Of a DNA stretch of 64,000 nucleotides, positions 19,229-29,293 are shown one piece after another; position 1 is the first letter of the stretch; each line of letters begins with the position of its first letter. The stretch spans positions 1-64,000 of the forward strand of contig JAFEBX010000009.1 in NCBI GenBank assembly GCA_018242425.1. Reading direction: 5' to 3'. Origin of the DNA: Pseudomonadota bacterium (GTDB taxonomy: Bacteria > Pseudomonadota > Gammaproteobacteria > Xanthomonadales > Xanthomonadaceae). A model generated the notes under the pieces. It was not told the DNA's origin and did no database searches. It saw nothing but the letters and a program-made list of their open reading frames with translations. The position numbers and the translations under genes are program-made.

Positions 19229-19259
19229 AAAACCCCGCACCGCAAGGTGCGGGGTTTTT
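19229..19259 (+). terminator. Attenuator terminator of the ilv-leu operon, with antiterminator partner
   Basis: The hairpin has a 13-bp perfect stem, AAAACCCCGCACC (19229-19241) with GGTGCGGGGTTTT (19246-19258), a GCAA loop and a T-run, making a strong intrinsic terminator. GGTGCGGG at 19183-19190, just after the control codons of the leader, repeats the 3' arm exactly and can pair with CCCGCACC (19234-19241) as the antiterminator. A ribosome stalled at the Val/Leu/Ile codons would leave it free and permit read-through into ilvC. Confidence 0.92.
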
Positions 19260-19314
19260 CATTTCCGGGCCCGAAATTTCAAACGAAACCATCTCACCCC
19301 AACGGAAGATCGCC

Positions 19315-20328
19315 ATGACCAGCACCAAACCTCGCATCGCAATCGTCGGATATGGAAGCCAGGGTCGCGCCCACGCACTCAACCTTCGCGACTCCGGTTT
19401 CGACGTCACCATCGGCCTTCGACCGGGCGGCCCCACCGAAATGAAGGCGAAAGCCGACGGATTCACGGTGAAAACGCCTGCGGAAGCGGTGAAGGACGCC
19501 GAGCTCATCGCCGTGCTCACGCCCGACATGGTGCAGCCGCAGCTCTATGGCGAAGTGATCGAGCCGAACATCGCCAAGGGCGCCTGCCTGCTGTTCGCGC
19601 ACGGGTTCAACGTGCATTACGGCCAGATCACCCCGCGCGAAGACCTCGATGTCGTACTGGTCGCGCCCAAGGGGCCGGGCGCGCTGGTGCGTCGCGAATA
19701 CGAGATCGGTCGCGGCGTGCCGTCGGTCTATGCCGTGCACCAGGACAAGAGCGGCAACGCCGAGCAACTTGCGTTGACCTATTGCGCCGGCATCGGCGGC
19801 GCGCGCCAGAACGCGATCAAGACCACGTTCAAGGAAGAAACCGAAACCGACCTCTTCGGCGAGCAGGCCGTGCTGTGCGGTGGCGCGACCAAGCTGGTGC
19901 AGGCCGGCTGGGAAACGCTGGTTGAAGCCGGTTACCAGCCGGAAGTGGCCTATTACGAGTGCCTGCACGAACTGAAGCTGATCGTCGACCTGTTCTATGA
20001 AGGCGGCATCACCCGCATGCACGAATTCATCAGCGAAACCGCGCAATACGGCGCGCTGACCCGCGGCAACTACGTGGTCGACGACAACACCCGCGCGCAG
20101 ATGAAGAAAGTGCTGAGCGAAATCCAGGACGGTACCTTCGCGCGCCAGTGGATCGCCGAATACGCCGCCGGCAACGCCAACTACAAGGCGATGAAGCAGG
20201 CCGACCTCGATCATCCGATCGAAGCGGTCGGCAAGAAGCTGCGCGCCAACATGAAGTGGCTGGCGTCGTCGCAGCCGCAGCCGGCGCAGAAACCGGCCGC
20301 TGCGCAGCCGCAGAGCGAGGCTGCGTGA
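19315..20328 (+). CDS. ilvC: Ketol-acid reductoisomerase
   Basis: A 337-aa class I enzyme that isomerises and reduces acetolactate or acetohydroxybutyrate with NADPH, the second common step to valine and isoleucine. The Rossmann motif [17 protein letters not shown] begins at about residue 13. The catalytic [19 protein letters not shown] and the C-terminal [19 protein letters not shown] and [12 protein letters not shown] (metal-binding acidic residues) are present. A low-complexity tail rich in Q, P and A follows ([18 protein letters not shown]). It is the first structural gene after the attenuator; its TGA overlaps the ATG of ilvG (TGATG). Confidence 0.97.
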   Translation: MTSTKPRIAIVGYGSQGRAHALNLRDSGFDVTIGLRPGGPTEMKAKADGFTVKTPAEAVKDAELIAVLTPDMVQPQLYGEVIEPNIAKGACLLFAHGFNVHYGQITPREDLDVVLVAPKGPGALVRREYEIGRGVPSVYAVHQDKSGNAEQLALTYCAGIGGARQNAIKTTFKEETETDLFGEQAVLCGGATKLVQAGWETLVEAGYQPEVAYYECLHELKLIVDLFYEGGITRMHEFISETAQYGALTRGNYVVDDNTRAQMKKVLSEIQDGTFARQWIAEYAAGNANYKAMKQADLDHPIEAVGKKLRANMKWLASSQPQPAQKPAAAQPQSEAA

Positions 20329-22079
20329 TGAACGGCGCCCGCTGGCTGGCACAGGCCCTTGTCGCGGAAGGCATCGACACGCTGTTCGGGTATCCCGGCG
20401 GCGCGATCATGCCCTTCTACGACGCCCTCCACGACGCACCCGGACTGAAGCACGTCCTGGTACGCCACGAGCAGGGTGCGGCGTTCGCCGCGAACGGGTA
20501 TGCGCGCGCCAGCGGTCGCGTCGGTGTCTGCGTCGCGACCTCCGGTCCCGGCGCATCGAACCTGGTCACCGGCATCGCCGACGCGATGCTGGATTCGGTG
20601 CCGATGGTGGTGATCACCGGGCAAGTGCCGACATCGCTGATGGGCACCGACGCCTTCCAGGAACTGGACGTGTTCGGGATGACGATGCCGATGGTGAAGC
20701 ACAGCTTCATCGCGCGCCGCGTCGACGACCTGCCGCGGATCGTTGGCGAGGCGTTCCGGATCGCGCGTTCGGGGCGTCCGGGGCCTGTATTGGTCGATTT
20801 GCCGAAGGACGTGCAACTGGCCGATGCCGCGCATCTGTCGATGCACGCGCCATTGGCGGTCGATGCGCCGGAAGCACCGATGGATGCGTCGCTGCACGAA
20901 GCACTGGCGCTGATCTCGCAGGCCGATCGCCCGGTGATCTATGGCGGTGGCGGCATTGCGCTGGGCGATGCGCTGCCGGCCTTCCGCACCTTCGTCGATG
21001 CCACGCAAATCCCGACGGTGCTGACACTGAAGGGGCTGGGCGCATTGCCGGCGAAACACCCGCTCAACCTCGGCATGCTGGGCATGCATGGCAGTCGCGC
21101 CGCCAACCTGGCGGTGCAGGAATGCGACGTGTTGATCGTGGTCGGCGCCCGCTTCGATGATCGCGCCACCGGCAAGCTCGCCGAATTCGCACCGAACGCG
21201 CGTGTCGTCCACATGGACATCGATGCCTGCGAACTCGGCAAGCTGCGCCATGCCGATGCCGCGGTGCGCGGCGACATCATCACCACCCTGACCAAACTGA
21301 CGCTGCCGTGCGCGGCGCAGTTGCACGGTCGCCACGGCACCGCCCGTCGCAGCTGGCGCGCGCATTGCCAGGAGCGCGCCCGCACGCACGCTGCCCGTTA
21401 TGACGCTCCTGGCGACGGCGTGTTCGCCCCGGCGATGCTGAAGCGGCTGTCGGAAATCGCGCCCGATGCCATCGTTTCCTGCGACGTCGGCCAGCACCAG
21501 ATGTGGGTGGCGCAACACTGGCAGCTCGACGATCCGCGCAAGCACCTCACCAGCGGCGCGCTTGGCGCGATGGGCTTCGGCCTGCCGGCGGCGATCGGCG
21601 CGCAGCTCGCGCTTGATAAAAGCAGGAACCCGGACGCACGCGTGGTTTGCGTCAGCGGCGACGGATCGTTCCTGATGAACGTGCAGGAACTGGCGACGCT
21701 GCGGCGCTACGGCCTGCCGGTGAAGATCGTGCTGCTCGACAACCAGGCGCTGGGCATGGTCCGCCAGTGGCAGGAGCTGTTCTTCGAACGGCGCTATTCC
21801 GAAATCGATCTGTCCGACAACCCGGATTTCGTCGCGGTCGCGCAGGCCTTCGGCATCGAGGCGCTGCATGTCGAGCGCGCCGCCGACATGGACGGTGCAT
21901 TGCAGGCGCTGCTCGACGCCAGGGGACCGGCGCTGCTGCACGTCGCCATCGATACCGCGACCAATGTCTGGCCGCTGGTCCCGCCCAACCGCAACAACGC
22001 GGAGATGCTGGATCCGCAACTCGATGCCGTGTCCGCACCACATCCCCTTCAGGAGAAAACCCGTGCGCTATCAGCTTGA
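20328..22079 (+). CDS. ilvG: Acetolactate synthase large subunit (IlvG/IlvB type)
   Basis: A 583-aa thiamine-diphosphate enzyme that joins two pyruvates, or pyruvate and 2-oxobutanoate. The N-terminal TPP domain has FGYPGGAIMPFYDAL and the catalytic glutamate in RHEQGAA. The FAD-binding middle includes GARFDDRATG. The C-terminal TPP domain has the Mg/TPP motif SGDGSFLMNVQEL and LGMVRQWQELFF. The start at 20328 overlaps the ilvC stop. The small subunit ilvM follows directly and overlaps its end, so the two are translationally coupled and form one holoenzyme. The symbol ilvG is used because its partner is ilvM-like. Confidence 0.95.
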   Translation: MNGARWLAQALVAEGIDTLFGYPGGAIMPFYDALHDAPGLKHVLVRHEQGAAFAANGYARASGRVGVCVATSGPGASNLVTGIADAMLDSVPMVVITGQVPTSLMGTDAFQELDVFGMTMPMVKHSFIARRVDDLPRIVGEAFRIARSGRPGPVLVDLPKDVQLADAAHLSMHAPLAVDAPEAPMDASLHEALALISQADRPVIYGGGGIALGDALPAFRTFVDATQIPTVLTLKGLGALPAKHPLNLGMLGMHGSRAANLAVQECDVLIVVGARFDDRATGKLAEFAPNARVVHMDIDACELGKLRHADAAVRGDIITTLTKLTLPCAAQLHGRHGTARRSWRAHCQERARTHAARYDAPGDGVFAPAMLKRLSEIAPDAIVSCDVGQHQMWVAQHWQLDDPRKHLTSGALGAMGFGLPAAIGAQLALDKSRNPDARVVCVSGDGSFLMNVQELATLRRYGLPVKIVLLDNQALGMVRQWQELFFERRYSEIDLSDNPDFVAVAQAFGIEALHVERAADMDGALQALLDARGPALLHVAIDTATNVWPLVPPNRNNAEMLDPQLDAVSAPHPLQEKTRALSA

Positions 22080-22299
22080 ACTCACCCTGCGCCAGGCCGA
22101 AGGCGCACTCGCGCGCGTGCTCGGCACCACCGAACGCCGCGGTTTCTCGCCGGTCAGCGTGGATGGCGAAACCCAGTCCGATGGTGATCGCTGGCACCTG
22201 CGCATGACCGTCGAAGGCGAACGCGCGCCGGAATCTCTGCAGCAGCAACTGGCGAAGCTGTACGACTGCCTCGCCGTGGAGGTGTCGCCATGTCGCTGA
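22063..22299 (+). CDS. ilvM: Acetolactate synthase small (regulatory) subunit, IlvM-like
   Basis: A 78-aa ACT-domain protein starting at a GTG, preceded by AGGAGA. The sequence MRYQLELTLRQAEGALARVLGTTERRG (given in parts) shows the beta-alpha-beta ACT fold opening typical of IlvM, with GFSPVSVDGE and LYDCLAVEVS at the end. The short form with one ACT domain usually gives weaker valine inhibition than IlvN or IlvH. It overlaps ilvG by 17 bp and ilvE by 10 bp. Confidence 0.9.
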   Translation: MRYQLELTLRQAEGALARVLGTTERRGFSPVSVDGETQSDGDRWHLRMTVEGERAPESLQQQLAKLYDCLAVEVSPCR

Positions 22300-23219
22300 A
22301 CGACGCCGACGCCGCCGCGCCCGCGCGCGTCGCCGAAGCGACCCCGACGCGCACGGTTCCGCCGCAGGTCTGGTTCGACGGCCGCTTCGTCGATGCCGGC
22401 AGCGATCGCGCGCCGTTGACCACCCATGCCATGCATTACGGCAGCGGCGTGTTCGAGGGCATCCGCGCCTACGCGACCAGCGATGGCGGCAGCGCGGTGT
22501 TCCGGCTGCCCGAGCACCTGGAACGCATGCGCCAGGGCTGCGAACTGCTGGGCATCGCCTTCGATGTTGATGTCGCCACCGAAGCGACACTGGCCGTCCT
22601 GCGCCAGAACGGACATCGCGATGCCTATGTGCGCCCGCTGGCGTGGTGCGGCACCGGATCGATCGGCCTCGACGTGTCGTCCGTGGACAAGCACCTGATG
22701 GTCGCGACTTTCCCGACCAATGTGCATCTCGCCGGCACGCGGGTGAAGCTCGGCACCTCGTCGTGGCGGCGCAATCCCGCCAGTTCGCTGCCGCCGCTGA
22801 AACTGTGCGGCGCCTATGTCAATTCGATCCTGGCCAAGCATGAAGTGAAGCAGCGCGGCTGCAACGAGGCGTTGTTCGTCGACGAACAGGGGCGCGTGGT
22901 CGAATGCACCGGCGCCAATGTCTTCATGGTGCGCGATGACCGCATCATCGCGGTCGCACATCGCGACGCGCTGGCCGGCATCACCCGCGACACCATCATC
23001 GCGCTCACCGGCGCCGAATCGCGCCCGGTGCGCCATGACGAATTGCTCGACGCCGATGAAGTCTTCGTGGTCGGCACCGCAGCGGAAGTCACGCCGGTCG
23101 ACGAACTCGATGATCGTGCCTACGCCGATCACCGCGTCGTCCGCGAAGTGGCGGATCTGTATCGGCGCGTGGTGCGCGGGGACGAACCGCGCCATGCCCG
23201 CTGGCTGACGCGCGTCTGA
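22290..23219 (+). CDS. ilvE: Branched-chain amino acid aminotransferase
   Basis: A 309-aa fold-type IV PLP enzyme that performs the last step to Ile, Val and Leu. It has VWFDGRFVD, THAMHYGSGVFEGIRAY (substrate and cofactor pocket), the Schiff-base lysine region AYVNSILAKHEVKQRG, and ALFVDEQGRVVECTGANVF. Its C-terminal EVFVVGTAAEVTPVDELD is characteristic. The start codon lies within the end of ilvM. Having ilvE inside the operon completes the pathway here, apart from ilvD. Confidence 0.95.
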   Translation: MSLNDADAAAPARVAEATPTRTVPPQVWFDGRFVDAGSDRAPLTTHAMHYGSGVFEGIRAYATSDGGSAVFRLPEHLERMRQGCELLGIAFDVDVATEATLAVLRQNGHRDAYVRPLAWCGTGSIGLDVSSVDKHLMVATFPTNVHLAGTRVKLGTSSWRRNPASSLPPLKLCGAYVNSILAKHEVKQRGCNEALFVDEQGRVVECTGANVFMVRDDRIIAVAHRDALAGITRDTIIALTGAESRPVRHDELLDADEVFVVGTAAEVTPVDELDDRAYADHRVVREVADLYRRVVRGDEPRHARWLTRV

Positions 23220-23222
23220 GCG

Positions 23223-24356
23223 ATGGACAACGACGTATCCAGCAACATGCCCGTGACCGCCGCCGACGTGCTGGCGGCGCAGGCGCGGCTGCGTCGCCAT
23301 CTCGATCCCACGCCGCTGCATTACGCCGAGCGTTTCGGCTGCTGGCTGAAGCTGGAGAACCTGCAGCGCACCGGCTCGTACAAGGTGCGCGGCGCGATGA
23401 ACGCGCTGCTGGCGATGCGCGAGCGTGGCGATGGCCGCACCACCATCGCGGCCTCCGCCGGCAACCACGCGCAGGGACTGGCTTGGGCGGCGTATCGCCT
23501 CGGCATGCAGGCGATCACGGTGATGCCGCGTTGCGCGCCGCAAACCAAGATCGCCGGCGTCGCCCACTGGGGTGCGACGGTGCGCCTGCACGGCGACAGT
23601 TACGACGAAGCCAGGGCCTTCGCCGCCGAGCTCGCCGCGCAACACGATTACCGATTGTTGTCGGCCTTCGACGATCCCGATGTGATCGCCGGCCAGGGCA
23701 CGGTCGGGCTGGAAATCGCATCGCTGATGCCGGACGTGGTGCTGGTGCCGATCGGTGGCGGCGGATTGGCTTCCGGCATCGTGCTGGCGCTGAAGTCACA
23801 GGGCGTGCGCGTGATCGGCGCCCAGGTCGAGCATGTCGATGCGATGACGCGGGCGCTGCGTGGCGACAACGAAGTCCGCGAACCGGCGACGACGCTGGCC
23901 GATGGCGTGCGGGTGAAAGTGCCCGGCGCGTTGACGCAGCAGGTGCTGCACGAATTGCTGGACGACGTGGTGATCGTGCGCGAGGCCGAACTGCGCGAAA
24001 CACTGGTCCGCCTCGCGCTGGAAGAACACGTGATCGCCGAAGGCGCCGGTGCATTGGCATTGGCGGCCGGCCGCCGTGTCGCCGGAAAGCGCAAATGCGC
24101 CGTGGTCTCGGGCGGCAATGTCGATGCCGGCGTGCTGGCGCAGCTGCTGTGCGACGTGCGTCCCCGCTCGCCGCGCAAGCCACGCCGCCGGATGCAGGAA
24201 CCGTTGCCGGCAAGTCCGGCACGGATGCTCGACGAACTGACCGTCGCCGCGACCAAGCCCTCGCGACTTAGATCGGCTGCCGTGGCGACGAACACCACCG
24301 CGACAGCCCGGACCACCGCGCCCTCCCTTGCATCCACGCCAACCGAGATCGCCTGA
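23223..24356 (+). CDS. ilvA: Threonine dehydratase (TdcB-like, without ACT domain)
   Basis: A 377-aa PLP enzyme that deaminates threonine to 2-oxobutanoate, the entry to isoleucine. The PLP lysine lies in [10 protein letters not shown] (about K54); [11 protein letters not shown] and the phosphate-binding GGGGLASG loop are present. After residue ~325 there is no ACT-like regulatory domain, only a basic, low-complexity tail ([13 protein letters not shown] and then A/T-rich residues). It therefore resembles biodegradative TdcB in architecture while sitting in the biosynthetic operon, so isoleucine feedback may act elsewhere. The gene starts 3 bp after ilvE. Confidence 0.9.
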   Translation: MDNDVSSNMPVTAADVLAAQARLRRHLDPTPLHYAERFGCWLKLENLQRTGSYKVRGAMNALLAMRERGDGRTTIAASAGNHAQGLAWAAYRLGMQAITVMPRCAPQTKIAGVAHWGATVRLHGDSYDEARAFAAELAAQHDYRLLSAFDDPDVIAGQGTVGLEIASLMPDVVLVPIGGGGLASGIVLALKSQGVRVIGAQVEHVDAMTRALRGDNEVREPATTLADGVRVKVPGALTQQVLHELLDDVVIVREAELRETLVRLALEEHVIAEGAGALALAAGRRVAGKRKCAVVSGGNVDAGVLAQLLCDVRPRSPRKPRRRMQEPLPASPARMLDELTVAATKPSRLRSAAVATNTTATARTTAPSLASTPTEIA

Positions 24357-24357
24357 C

Positions 24358-25926
24358 GTGAACGATTCCTCCCCCAGTGATGTAGCAAGCGCCGCCCCGC
24401 AACCCATCCGCATTTTCGATACGACCCTGCGCGACGGCGAGCAATCGCCCGGCTTCACCATGAATGCCGAACAGAAAATCCTGTTCGCGCACACGCTGGC
24501 CGACCTCGGCGTCGACATCATCGAAGCCGGCTTTCCCAACAGTTCGCCCGCCGATTTCAACGCGGTGCGCACCATCGCCCGCGAAGTCCGCGGCAGCACC
24601 ATCGCTGCCCTTGCGCGCTGCCATCCCGCCGACATCGAGGCCTGCGCCAGTGCGTTGCAGCAGGCCGCCACGCCGCGCATCCACGTTTTCATTTCCACCA
24701 GCCCGCTGCATCGCCAGCACAAACTGGGCATGAGCCGTGAACAGGTGGTCGAGCACGCGATCATGGGCGTGTCGCTGGCACGCAAGCACGTCGACGACGT
24801 CGAGTTCTCCGCCGAGGACGCCTCGCGCACCGAGCGCGAATTCCTGGTCGAAGTATTCAATGCCGCCATCGAAGCCGGCGCACGCACGCTCAACGTGCCC
24901 GACACCGTCGGCTACGGCACGCCCGGTGAAATTCGCGCGTTGTTCGAATACCTGCGCGCGAATGTCAAAGGCGCCGAGAACGTGGTGTTCAGCACCCACT
25001 GCCACAACGACCTCGGTCTCGCCGTCGCCAATTCGCTGGCCGCGGTCGAAGGCGGTGCGCGCCAGATCGAATGCGCGATCAATGGCATCGGCGAACGCGC
25101 CGGCAATGCCGCGCTGGAAGAACTGGTGATGGCGTTGCGGGTACGCGGCGGCTGGTACGGCGCGACGACGCGCATCGACACCACGCGTTTGCTCGCGACC
25201 TCGCGACTGCTGTCGCGCATCACCGGCATCCAGGTCCAGCGCAACAAGGCGATCGTCGGCGTCAATGCCTTCGCCCACGAATCCGGCATCCACCAGCACG
25301 GCATGCTGAAGAATCGCGACACCTACGAAATCATGCGTCCGCAGGACGTCGGCTGGGAGGATTCGCAGCTGGTGCTGGGCCGCCACAGCGGACGCGCCGC
25401 CGTCGCCGATCGCCTGCGCAAGCTCGGTTACGTGCTGGAAGACGCGCGCCTCGACCAGCTGATCGCGGAAGCGAAGGCACTGACGCAGACCCAGCATGCG
25501 ATCAGCGATCGCGACCTGCAGCGACTGGTGGAAGGCGAACAGTTCGGCCCGGGCTGGCGCGTATCGGCATTGAGCCTGACCGACTACGGAAAGCGCACCC
25601 GTGCCCATGTCGATCTTTCAGACCCCGATGGCCGACATGTCATCCACAGCGCCGAAGGCGAAGGCCCGGTCGCGGCGATGTTCGCGGCGCTGGCGCAGGC
25701 GACCGGCGTCGACTTCGTGCTCGACAGCTACGAGGTGCACAGCATGGGCGTCGGCGCGAATGCGCGCGGCGAAGCCAACCTGAGCGCGCGCATCGATGGC
25801 GATCCCATGACCGGATCGGGCACCAGCCGCGACGTCTTGGAAGCGAGCGCGATCGCCTGGCTCGACATCGCCAACCGCGTGTTGCGCGGCACCCGCGCCG
25901 AACCACGCGTCGCCGCGACCGCATGA
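24358..25926 (+). CDS. leuA: 2-isopropylmalate synthase
   Basis: A 522-aa enzyme that condenses 2-ketoisovalerate with acetyl-CoA, the first step to leucine. The catalytic [13 protein letters not shown] begins at about residue 22; the metal ligands HxH lie in [17 protein letters not shown]-terminal regulatory region containing [15 protein letters not shown] and [13 protein letters not shown] provides leucine feedback. The GTG at 24358, one base after the ilvA stop, is taken as start; a TTG at 24328 inside ilvA is in frame. Its stop overlaps an ATG of the leuC frame. Confidence 0.95.
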   Translation: MNDSSPSDVASAAPQPIRIFDTTLRDGEQSPGFTMNAEQKILFAHTLADLGVDIIEAGFPNSSPADFNAVRTIAREVRGSTIAALARCHPADIEACASALQQAATPRIHVFISTSPLHRQHKLGMSREQVVEHAIMGVSLARKHVDDVEFSAEDASRTEREFLVEVFNAAIEAGARTLNVPDTVGYGTPGEIRALFEYLRANVKGAENVVFSTHCHNDLGLAVANSLAAVEGGARQIECAINGIGERAGNAALEELVMALRVRGGWYGATTRIDTTRLLATSRLLSRITGIQVQRNKAIVGVNAFAHESGIHQHGMLKNRDTYEIMRPQDVGWEDSQLVLGRHSGRAAVADRLRKLGYVLEDARLDQLIAEAKALTQTQHAISDRDLQRLVEGEQFGPGWRVSALSLTDYGKRTRAHVDLSDPDGRHVIHSAEGEGPVAAMFAALAQATGVDFVLDSYEVHSMGVGANARGEANLSARIDGDPMTGSGTSRDVLEASAIAWLDIANRVLRGTRAEPRVAATA

Positions 25927-25952
25927 ATCCCGAACCCCATTCCCTACATCCG

Positions 25953-27374
25953 ATGAACACTCCCATGCCCCGGACACTGCTAGACAAATTGTGGGACGCG
26001 CACGTCGTCGCACCCGAACAGGACGGCGTTCCTGCCGTGCTCTACATCGATCTCCACCTGATCCACGAAGTCACTTCACCGCAGGCCTTCGCCGAACTCG
26101 AGGCGCGCGGACTGAAGCTGCATCGCGCCGACCGCACCAAGGCGACGCTCGACCACTCGACGCCGACCCTGCCCGCCGACGCCAACGGCATGCAGCCCTA
26201 CATCAATGACGCCGCCCGCGCGCAGGTGGACACGCTGCGCGACAACTGCCGGAAATTCGGCGTCGAACTGTTCGACTACGACAGCGAGCATCGCGGCATC
26301 GTCCACGTCATCGGGCCGGAACTGGGACTGACGCAACCGGGCATGACCATCGTTTGCGGCGACAGCCACACCGCCACCCACGGCGCGTTCGGCGCGCTGG
26401 CCTTCGGCATCGGCACCAGCGAAGTCGGCCACGTGATGGCGACGCAAAGCCTGCTGCAACACAAGCCGAAGACGCTGGCGATCACCGTCGACGGCGAACT
26501 TGCCCCCGGGGTGACGGCGAAGGACCTGATCCTGCATGTGATCGGGGTGATCGGCGTCAATGGCGGCACCAGCCACGTCATCGAATATCGCGGTTCGGCG
26601 ATCCGCGCGTTGTCGATGGACGAGCGCATGACCGTCTGCAACATGTCGATCGAAGCCGGCGCGCGCGCGGGCCTGATCGCACCCGACGACACCACCTTCG
26701 ACTACCTGCGCAATACGCCGCGCGCACCGCGAGATGCGGACTTCGATGCCGCCGTTGCGCAATGGCGTCAATTCCGCAGCGATGACGACGCGGCATTCGA
26801 TCGCGAAGTACGCATCGACGCCGCCGACATCCGTCCGACCATCACCTGGGGCACCCATCCCGGCCAGGTCGTCGCGCTCGACGCCTACGTTCCCGCAGAT
26901 GGCGACAGCGATGTCGACAAGGCGCGCCACTACATGGGCTGGGAGGCCGGCGCCGCCGTCGCCGGCCGTGCGATCGATGTCGTGTTCATCGGCAGCTGCA
27001 CCAACTCGCGCCTGAGCGATCTGCGCGCCGCCGCGGAAGTACTACGCAACCGTCGCGTGCATCCACGCGTGCGCATGCTGGTGGTGCCCGGCTCGGGACA
27101 AGTGAAGCGCGATGCCGAAGCCGAAGGCATCGACGCGATCGTGCGCGACGCCGGCGCCGAATGGCGCGAACCCGGTTGCTCGATGTGCATCGCCATGAAT
27201 GGCGATCTGGTCGGGCCCGGGCAACTCGCCGTCTCCACCAGCAACCGCAATTTCGAAGGCCGCCAGGGCAAGGGCGCGCGCACCGTGCTGGCGTCGCCGG
27301 CCACTGCGGCCGCCTGCGCGATTGCCGGCGAAATCACCGATCCCCGCGTGTTCCTGCAAACGGAGGCAGCGTGA
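25953..27374 (+). CDS. leuC: 3-isopropylmalate dehydratase large subunit
   Basis: The aconitase-like large subunit of isopropylmalate isomerase. Conserved parts are [12 protein letters not shown] at the N-terminus, [20 protein letters not shown], the [4Fe-4S] cysteines in FIGSCTNSR and [11 protein letters not shown], and the ending [19 protein letters not shown]. The start is uncertain: ATG at 25923 (overlapping the leuA stop), 25953 or 25965; the last is closest to the family's usual N-terminus. Its stop overlaps the ATG of leuD, matching the obligate pairing of the two subunits. Confidence 0.95.
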   Translation: MNTPMPRTLLDKLWDAHVVAPEQDGVPAVLYIDLHLIHEVTSPQAFAELEARGLKLHRADRTKATLDHSTPTLPADANGMQPYINDAARAQVDTLRDNCRKFGVELFDYDSEHRGIVHVIGPELGLTQPGMTIVCGDSHTATHGAFGALAFGIGTSEVGHVMATQSLLQHKPKTLAITVDGELAPGVTAKDLILHVIGVIGVNGGTSHVIEYRGSAIRALSMDERMTVCNMSIEAGARAGLIAPDDTTFDYLRNTPRAPRDADFDAAVAQWRQFRSDDDAAFDREVRIDAADIRPTITWGTHPGQVVALDAYVPADGDSDVDKARHYMGWEAGAAVAGRAIDVVFIGSCTNSRLSDLRAAAEVLRNRRVHPRVRMLVVPGSGQVKRDAEAEGIDAIVRDAGAEWREPGCSMCIAMNGDLVGPGQLAVSTSNRNFEGRQGKGARTVLASPATAAACAIAGEITDPRVFLQTEAA

Positions 27375-27979
27375 TGGCCGCGTTCACCCGGCTCGTTTCG
27401 CGCACCGTCGTATTGCGCCAGCGCAACATCGACACCGACCAGATCATCCCCGCGCGCTTCCTCACCACCACCGAGCGCAAGGGTCTCGGCAAGCACGCCT
27501 TCAGCGACTGGCGCAACCTGCCCGACGGCTCGCTGGATCCCGCGTTCCCGTTCAACCAGTTCGCCAATGCCAGTGCGCGCATCCTCGTCGCCGGACGCAA
27601 TTTCGGCTGCGGCTCCTCGCGCGAACACGCGCCATGGACACTGACCGACCTCGGTCTGCGCGCGGTGATCAGCAGCGAGATCGCCGACATCTTCCGCAGC
27701 AACGCCCTGAAGAACGGCCTGCTGCCGATCGTGCTCGACGACGCCGTGGTCAACGAACTGCTGGACAACCCCGGCATCGAACTCTCGATCGATGTGGCCG
27801 CACGCAGCGTCACCCTGCCCGACGGCCGCAGCTTCCGCTTCCCGCTGGATGCGTTCGCGCAGACCTGCCTGCTCGAAGGCGTCGACCAGCTCGGCTATCT
27901 GCTGAAGCAACTTCCCGCCATCGAACGCTTCGAAAGCGCCCGACAACACGCGCCCATGGAGGCCGCCCATGCAAGCTGA
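27374..27979 (+). CDS. leuD: 3-isopropylmalate dehydratase small subunit
   Basis: The 201-aa swivel-domain subunit that completes the active site of LeuC. Diagnostic motifs are [14 protein letters not shown] near the N-terminus, [19 protein letters not shown] (substrate-binding loop) and [15 protein letters not shown]. The ATG overlaps the leuC stop. The end overlaps the start of leuB by 11 bp. Confidence 0.96.
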   Translation: MAAFTRLVSRTVVLRQRNIDTDQIIPARFLTTTERKGLGKHAFSDWRNLPDGSLDPAFPFNQFANASARILVAGRNFGCGSSREHAPWTLTDLGLRAVISSEIADIFRSNALKNGLLPIVLDDAVVNELLDNPGIELSIDVAARSVTLPDGRSFRFPLDAFAQTCLLEGVDQLGYLLKQLPAIERFESARQHAPMEAAHAS

Positions 27980-29057
27980 AATCCTCGTCCTGCCCGGTGA
28001 CGGCATCGGCCCCGAAGTCACCGCCGCCGCAGTCACCGTGCTGCGCAACGTCGCCGCGCGTCATGGCCACGAATTCACCTTTATTGAAAGGTTGATCGGC
28101 GGTGCTGCGATCGACGCGACCGGCGAGCCGCTGCCGGCCGATACATTGGCCGCGGCGAAGAAAGCCGATGCCGTGCTGCTTGGCGCGGTCGGCGGCCCCA
28201 AGTGGTCGGATCCGAAGGCAAAAGTGCGCCCGGAACAGGGCCTGCTCGCGATCCGCAAGGCGCTTGGTCTGTACGCCAACCTGCGCCCGGTGAAACCGCA
28301 TCCGGTTGCGTTCGCGGCGTCACCGATCAAGCCGCACCTGCTGCAGGGCGTCGACCTGGTCGTGGTGCGCGAACTCACCGGCGGCATCTACTTCGGCGAC
28401 AAGCAGCGCACCGCGGACTCCGCCAGTGACCTGTGCACGTACAGCGTCGAAGAGATCGAACGCGTGATCCGTCGCGCCTGCCGACTCGCCATGCAGCGCA
28501 ATCGCCATGTCACTTCGGTGGACAAGGCCAATGTACTGGAAACCTCGCGCCTGTGGCGCGAGGTCGCGACCCGCGTCGTTCGCGAGGAGTTCCCGGAAAT
28601 CACCCTCGAACACCAGCTGGTCGATTCGATGGCGATGCATCTGCTGGCGCGTCCGCGCGAGTACGACGTCATCGTCACCGAGAACATGTTCGGCGACATC
28701 CTCACCGACGAAGCCTCGATGCTGGCGGGATCGATGGGCCTGCTGCCCTCGGCGTCGCTGGGCGAAGGACGCGTAGGCTTGTATGAGCCGATCCACGGCT
28801 CCGCGCCCGATATCGCCGGGCGTGGCATCGCCAATCCCTATGCGGCGATCCTCAGCGCAGCGATGCTGTTGCGACATTCGCTGGGACTCGACGCTGAAGC
28901 GCAATGCGTCGAACGTGCGGTCAACGCCGCCCTCGCTGCCGGCCACCTCACCGCCGATCTCGCCAAGCCGGATTCGGCGATCGGCACGCAAGCGGCCACG
29001 CGTGCAGTGCTCGATCACTTCCCGCTGCCCTGCCAGGTTCCGGAACTGCGCGACTGA
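27969..29057 (+). CDS. leuB: 3-isopropylmalate dehydrogenase
   Basis: A 362-aa decarboxylating dehydrogenase that oxidises 3-isopropylmalate with NAD+. [11 protein letters not shown] opens the protein; RPVKPHP and [12 protein letters not shown] line the substrate site, and the signature for this family is [17 protein letters not shown] with GLLPSASLG. It is the last gene of the Ile/Val/Leu operon, followed by the threonine attenuator region. Confidence 0.97.
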   Translation: MQAEILVLPGDGIGPEVTAAAVTVLRNVAARHGHEFTFIERLIGGAAIDATGEPLPADTLAAAKKADAVLLGAVGGPKWSDPKAKVRPEQGLLAIRKALGLYANLRPVKPHPVAFAASPIKPHLLQGVDLVVVRELTGGIYFGDKQRTADSASDLCTYSVEEIERVIRRACRLAMQRNRHVTSVDKANVLETSRLWREVATRVVREEFPEITLEHQLVDSMAMHLLARPREYDVIVTENMFGDILTDEASMLAGSMGLLPSASLGEGRVGLYEPIHGSAPDIAGRGIANPYAAILSAAMLLRHSLGLDAEAQCVERAVNAALAAGHLTADLAKPDSAIGTQAATRAVLDHFPLPCQVPELRD

Positions 29058-29122
29058 TAACGATTCGGTTTCACCCGAAAATTCATTTGACACTCGCCAG
29101 TACGCCCGTTATCACTGGATCC

Positions 29123-29209
29123 ATGCACGCCGCATTCGCCATCGCCATGCCGACCACCACCATTACCACCGGTACCCGGTGTCGGGTGCGGCTGGGCGTC
29201 ATGGACTGA
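29123..29209 (+). CDS. thrL: Threonine operon leader peptide
   Basis: A 28-residue frame reads MHAAFAIAM, then PTTTITTGT, then RCRVRLGVMD and stop. The block TTTITT of Thr and Ile codons closely resembles the E. coli ThrL control region. An internal ATG at 29147 could be the real start (20 residues). It lies between leuB and thrA, ahead of a strong hairpin, so it is best read as the attenuation leader of thrABC that senses charged Thr- and Ile-tRNA. It is too small for routine annotation. Confidence 0.85.
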   Translation: MHAAFAIAMPTTTITTGTRCRVRLGVMD

Positions 29210-29246
29210 ATCCATCACCCCGTCCCGCATCCGAACCGGATGCGGG
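29183..29246 (+). promoter_or_regulatory. Attenuator hairpins of the thr operon
   Basis: The terminator-position hairpin is CCCGCATCCG (29224-29233) with CGGATGCGGG (29237-29246), a perfect 10-bp stem with an AAC loop. CGGGTGCGG (29183-29191), within the end of the leader gene, can pair with CCGCATCCG (29225-29233) over nine pairs including one G-U, forming the antiterminator. Unlike the ilv attenuator there is no clear U-tract after the hairpin, so termination may be Rho-assisted or weak. Confidence 0.75.
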
Positions 29247-29293
29247 GCAACCCCTTCCGGCCGCTGCGGGGCTCACCAGGAGCCTTTGCAAAA

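Noticed and set aside
20211..22043. A 610-codon frame opposite ilvG
   Set aside because: Antisense shadow; rich in H, Q, R and G as expected from complementing GC-rich codons.
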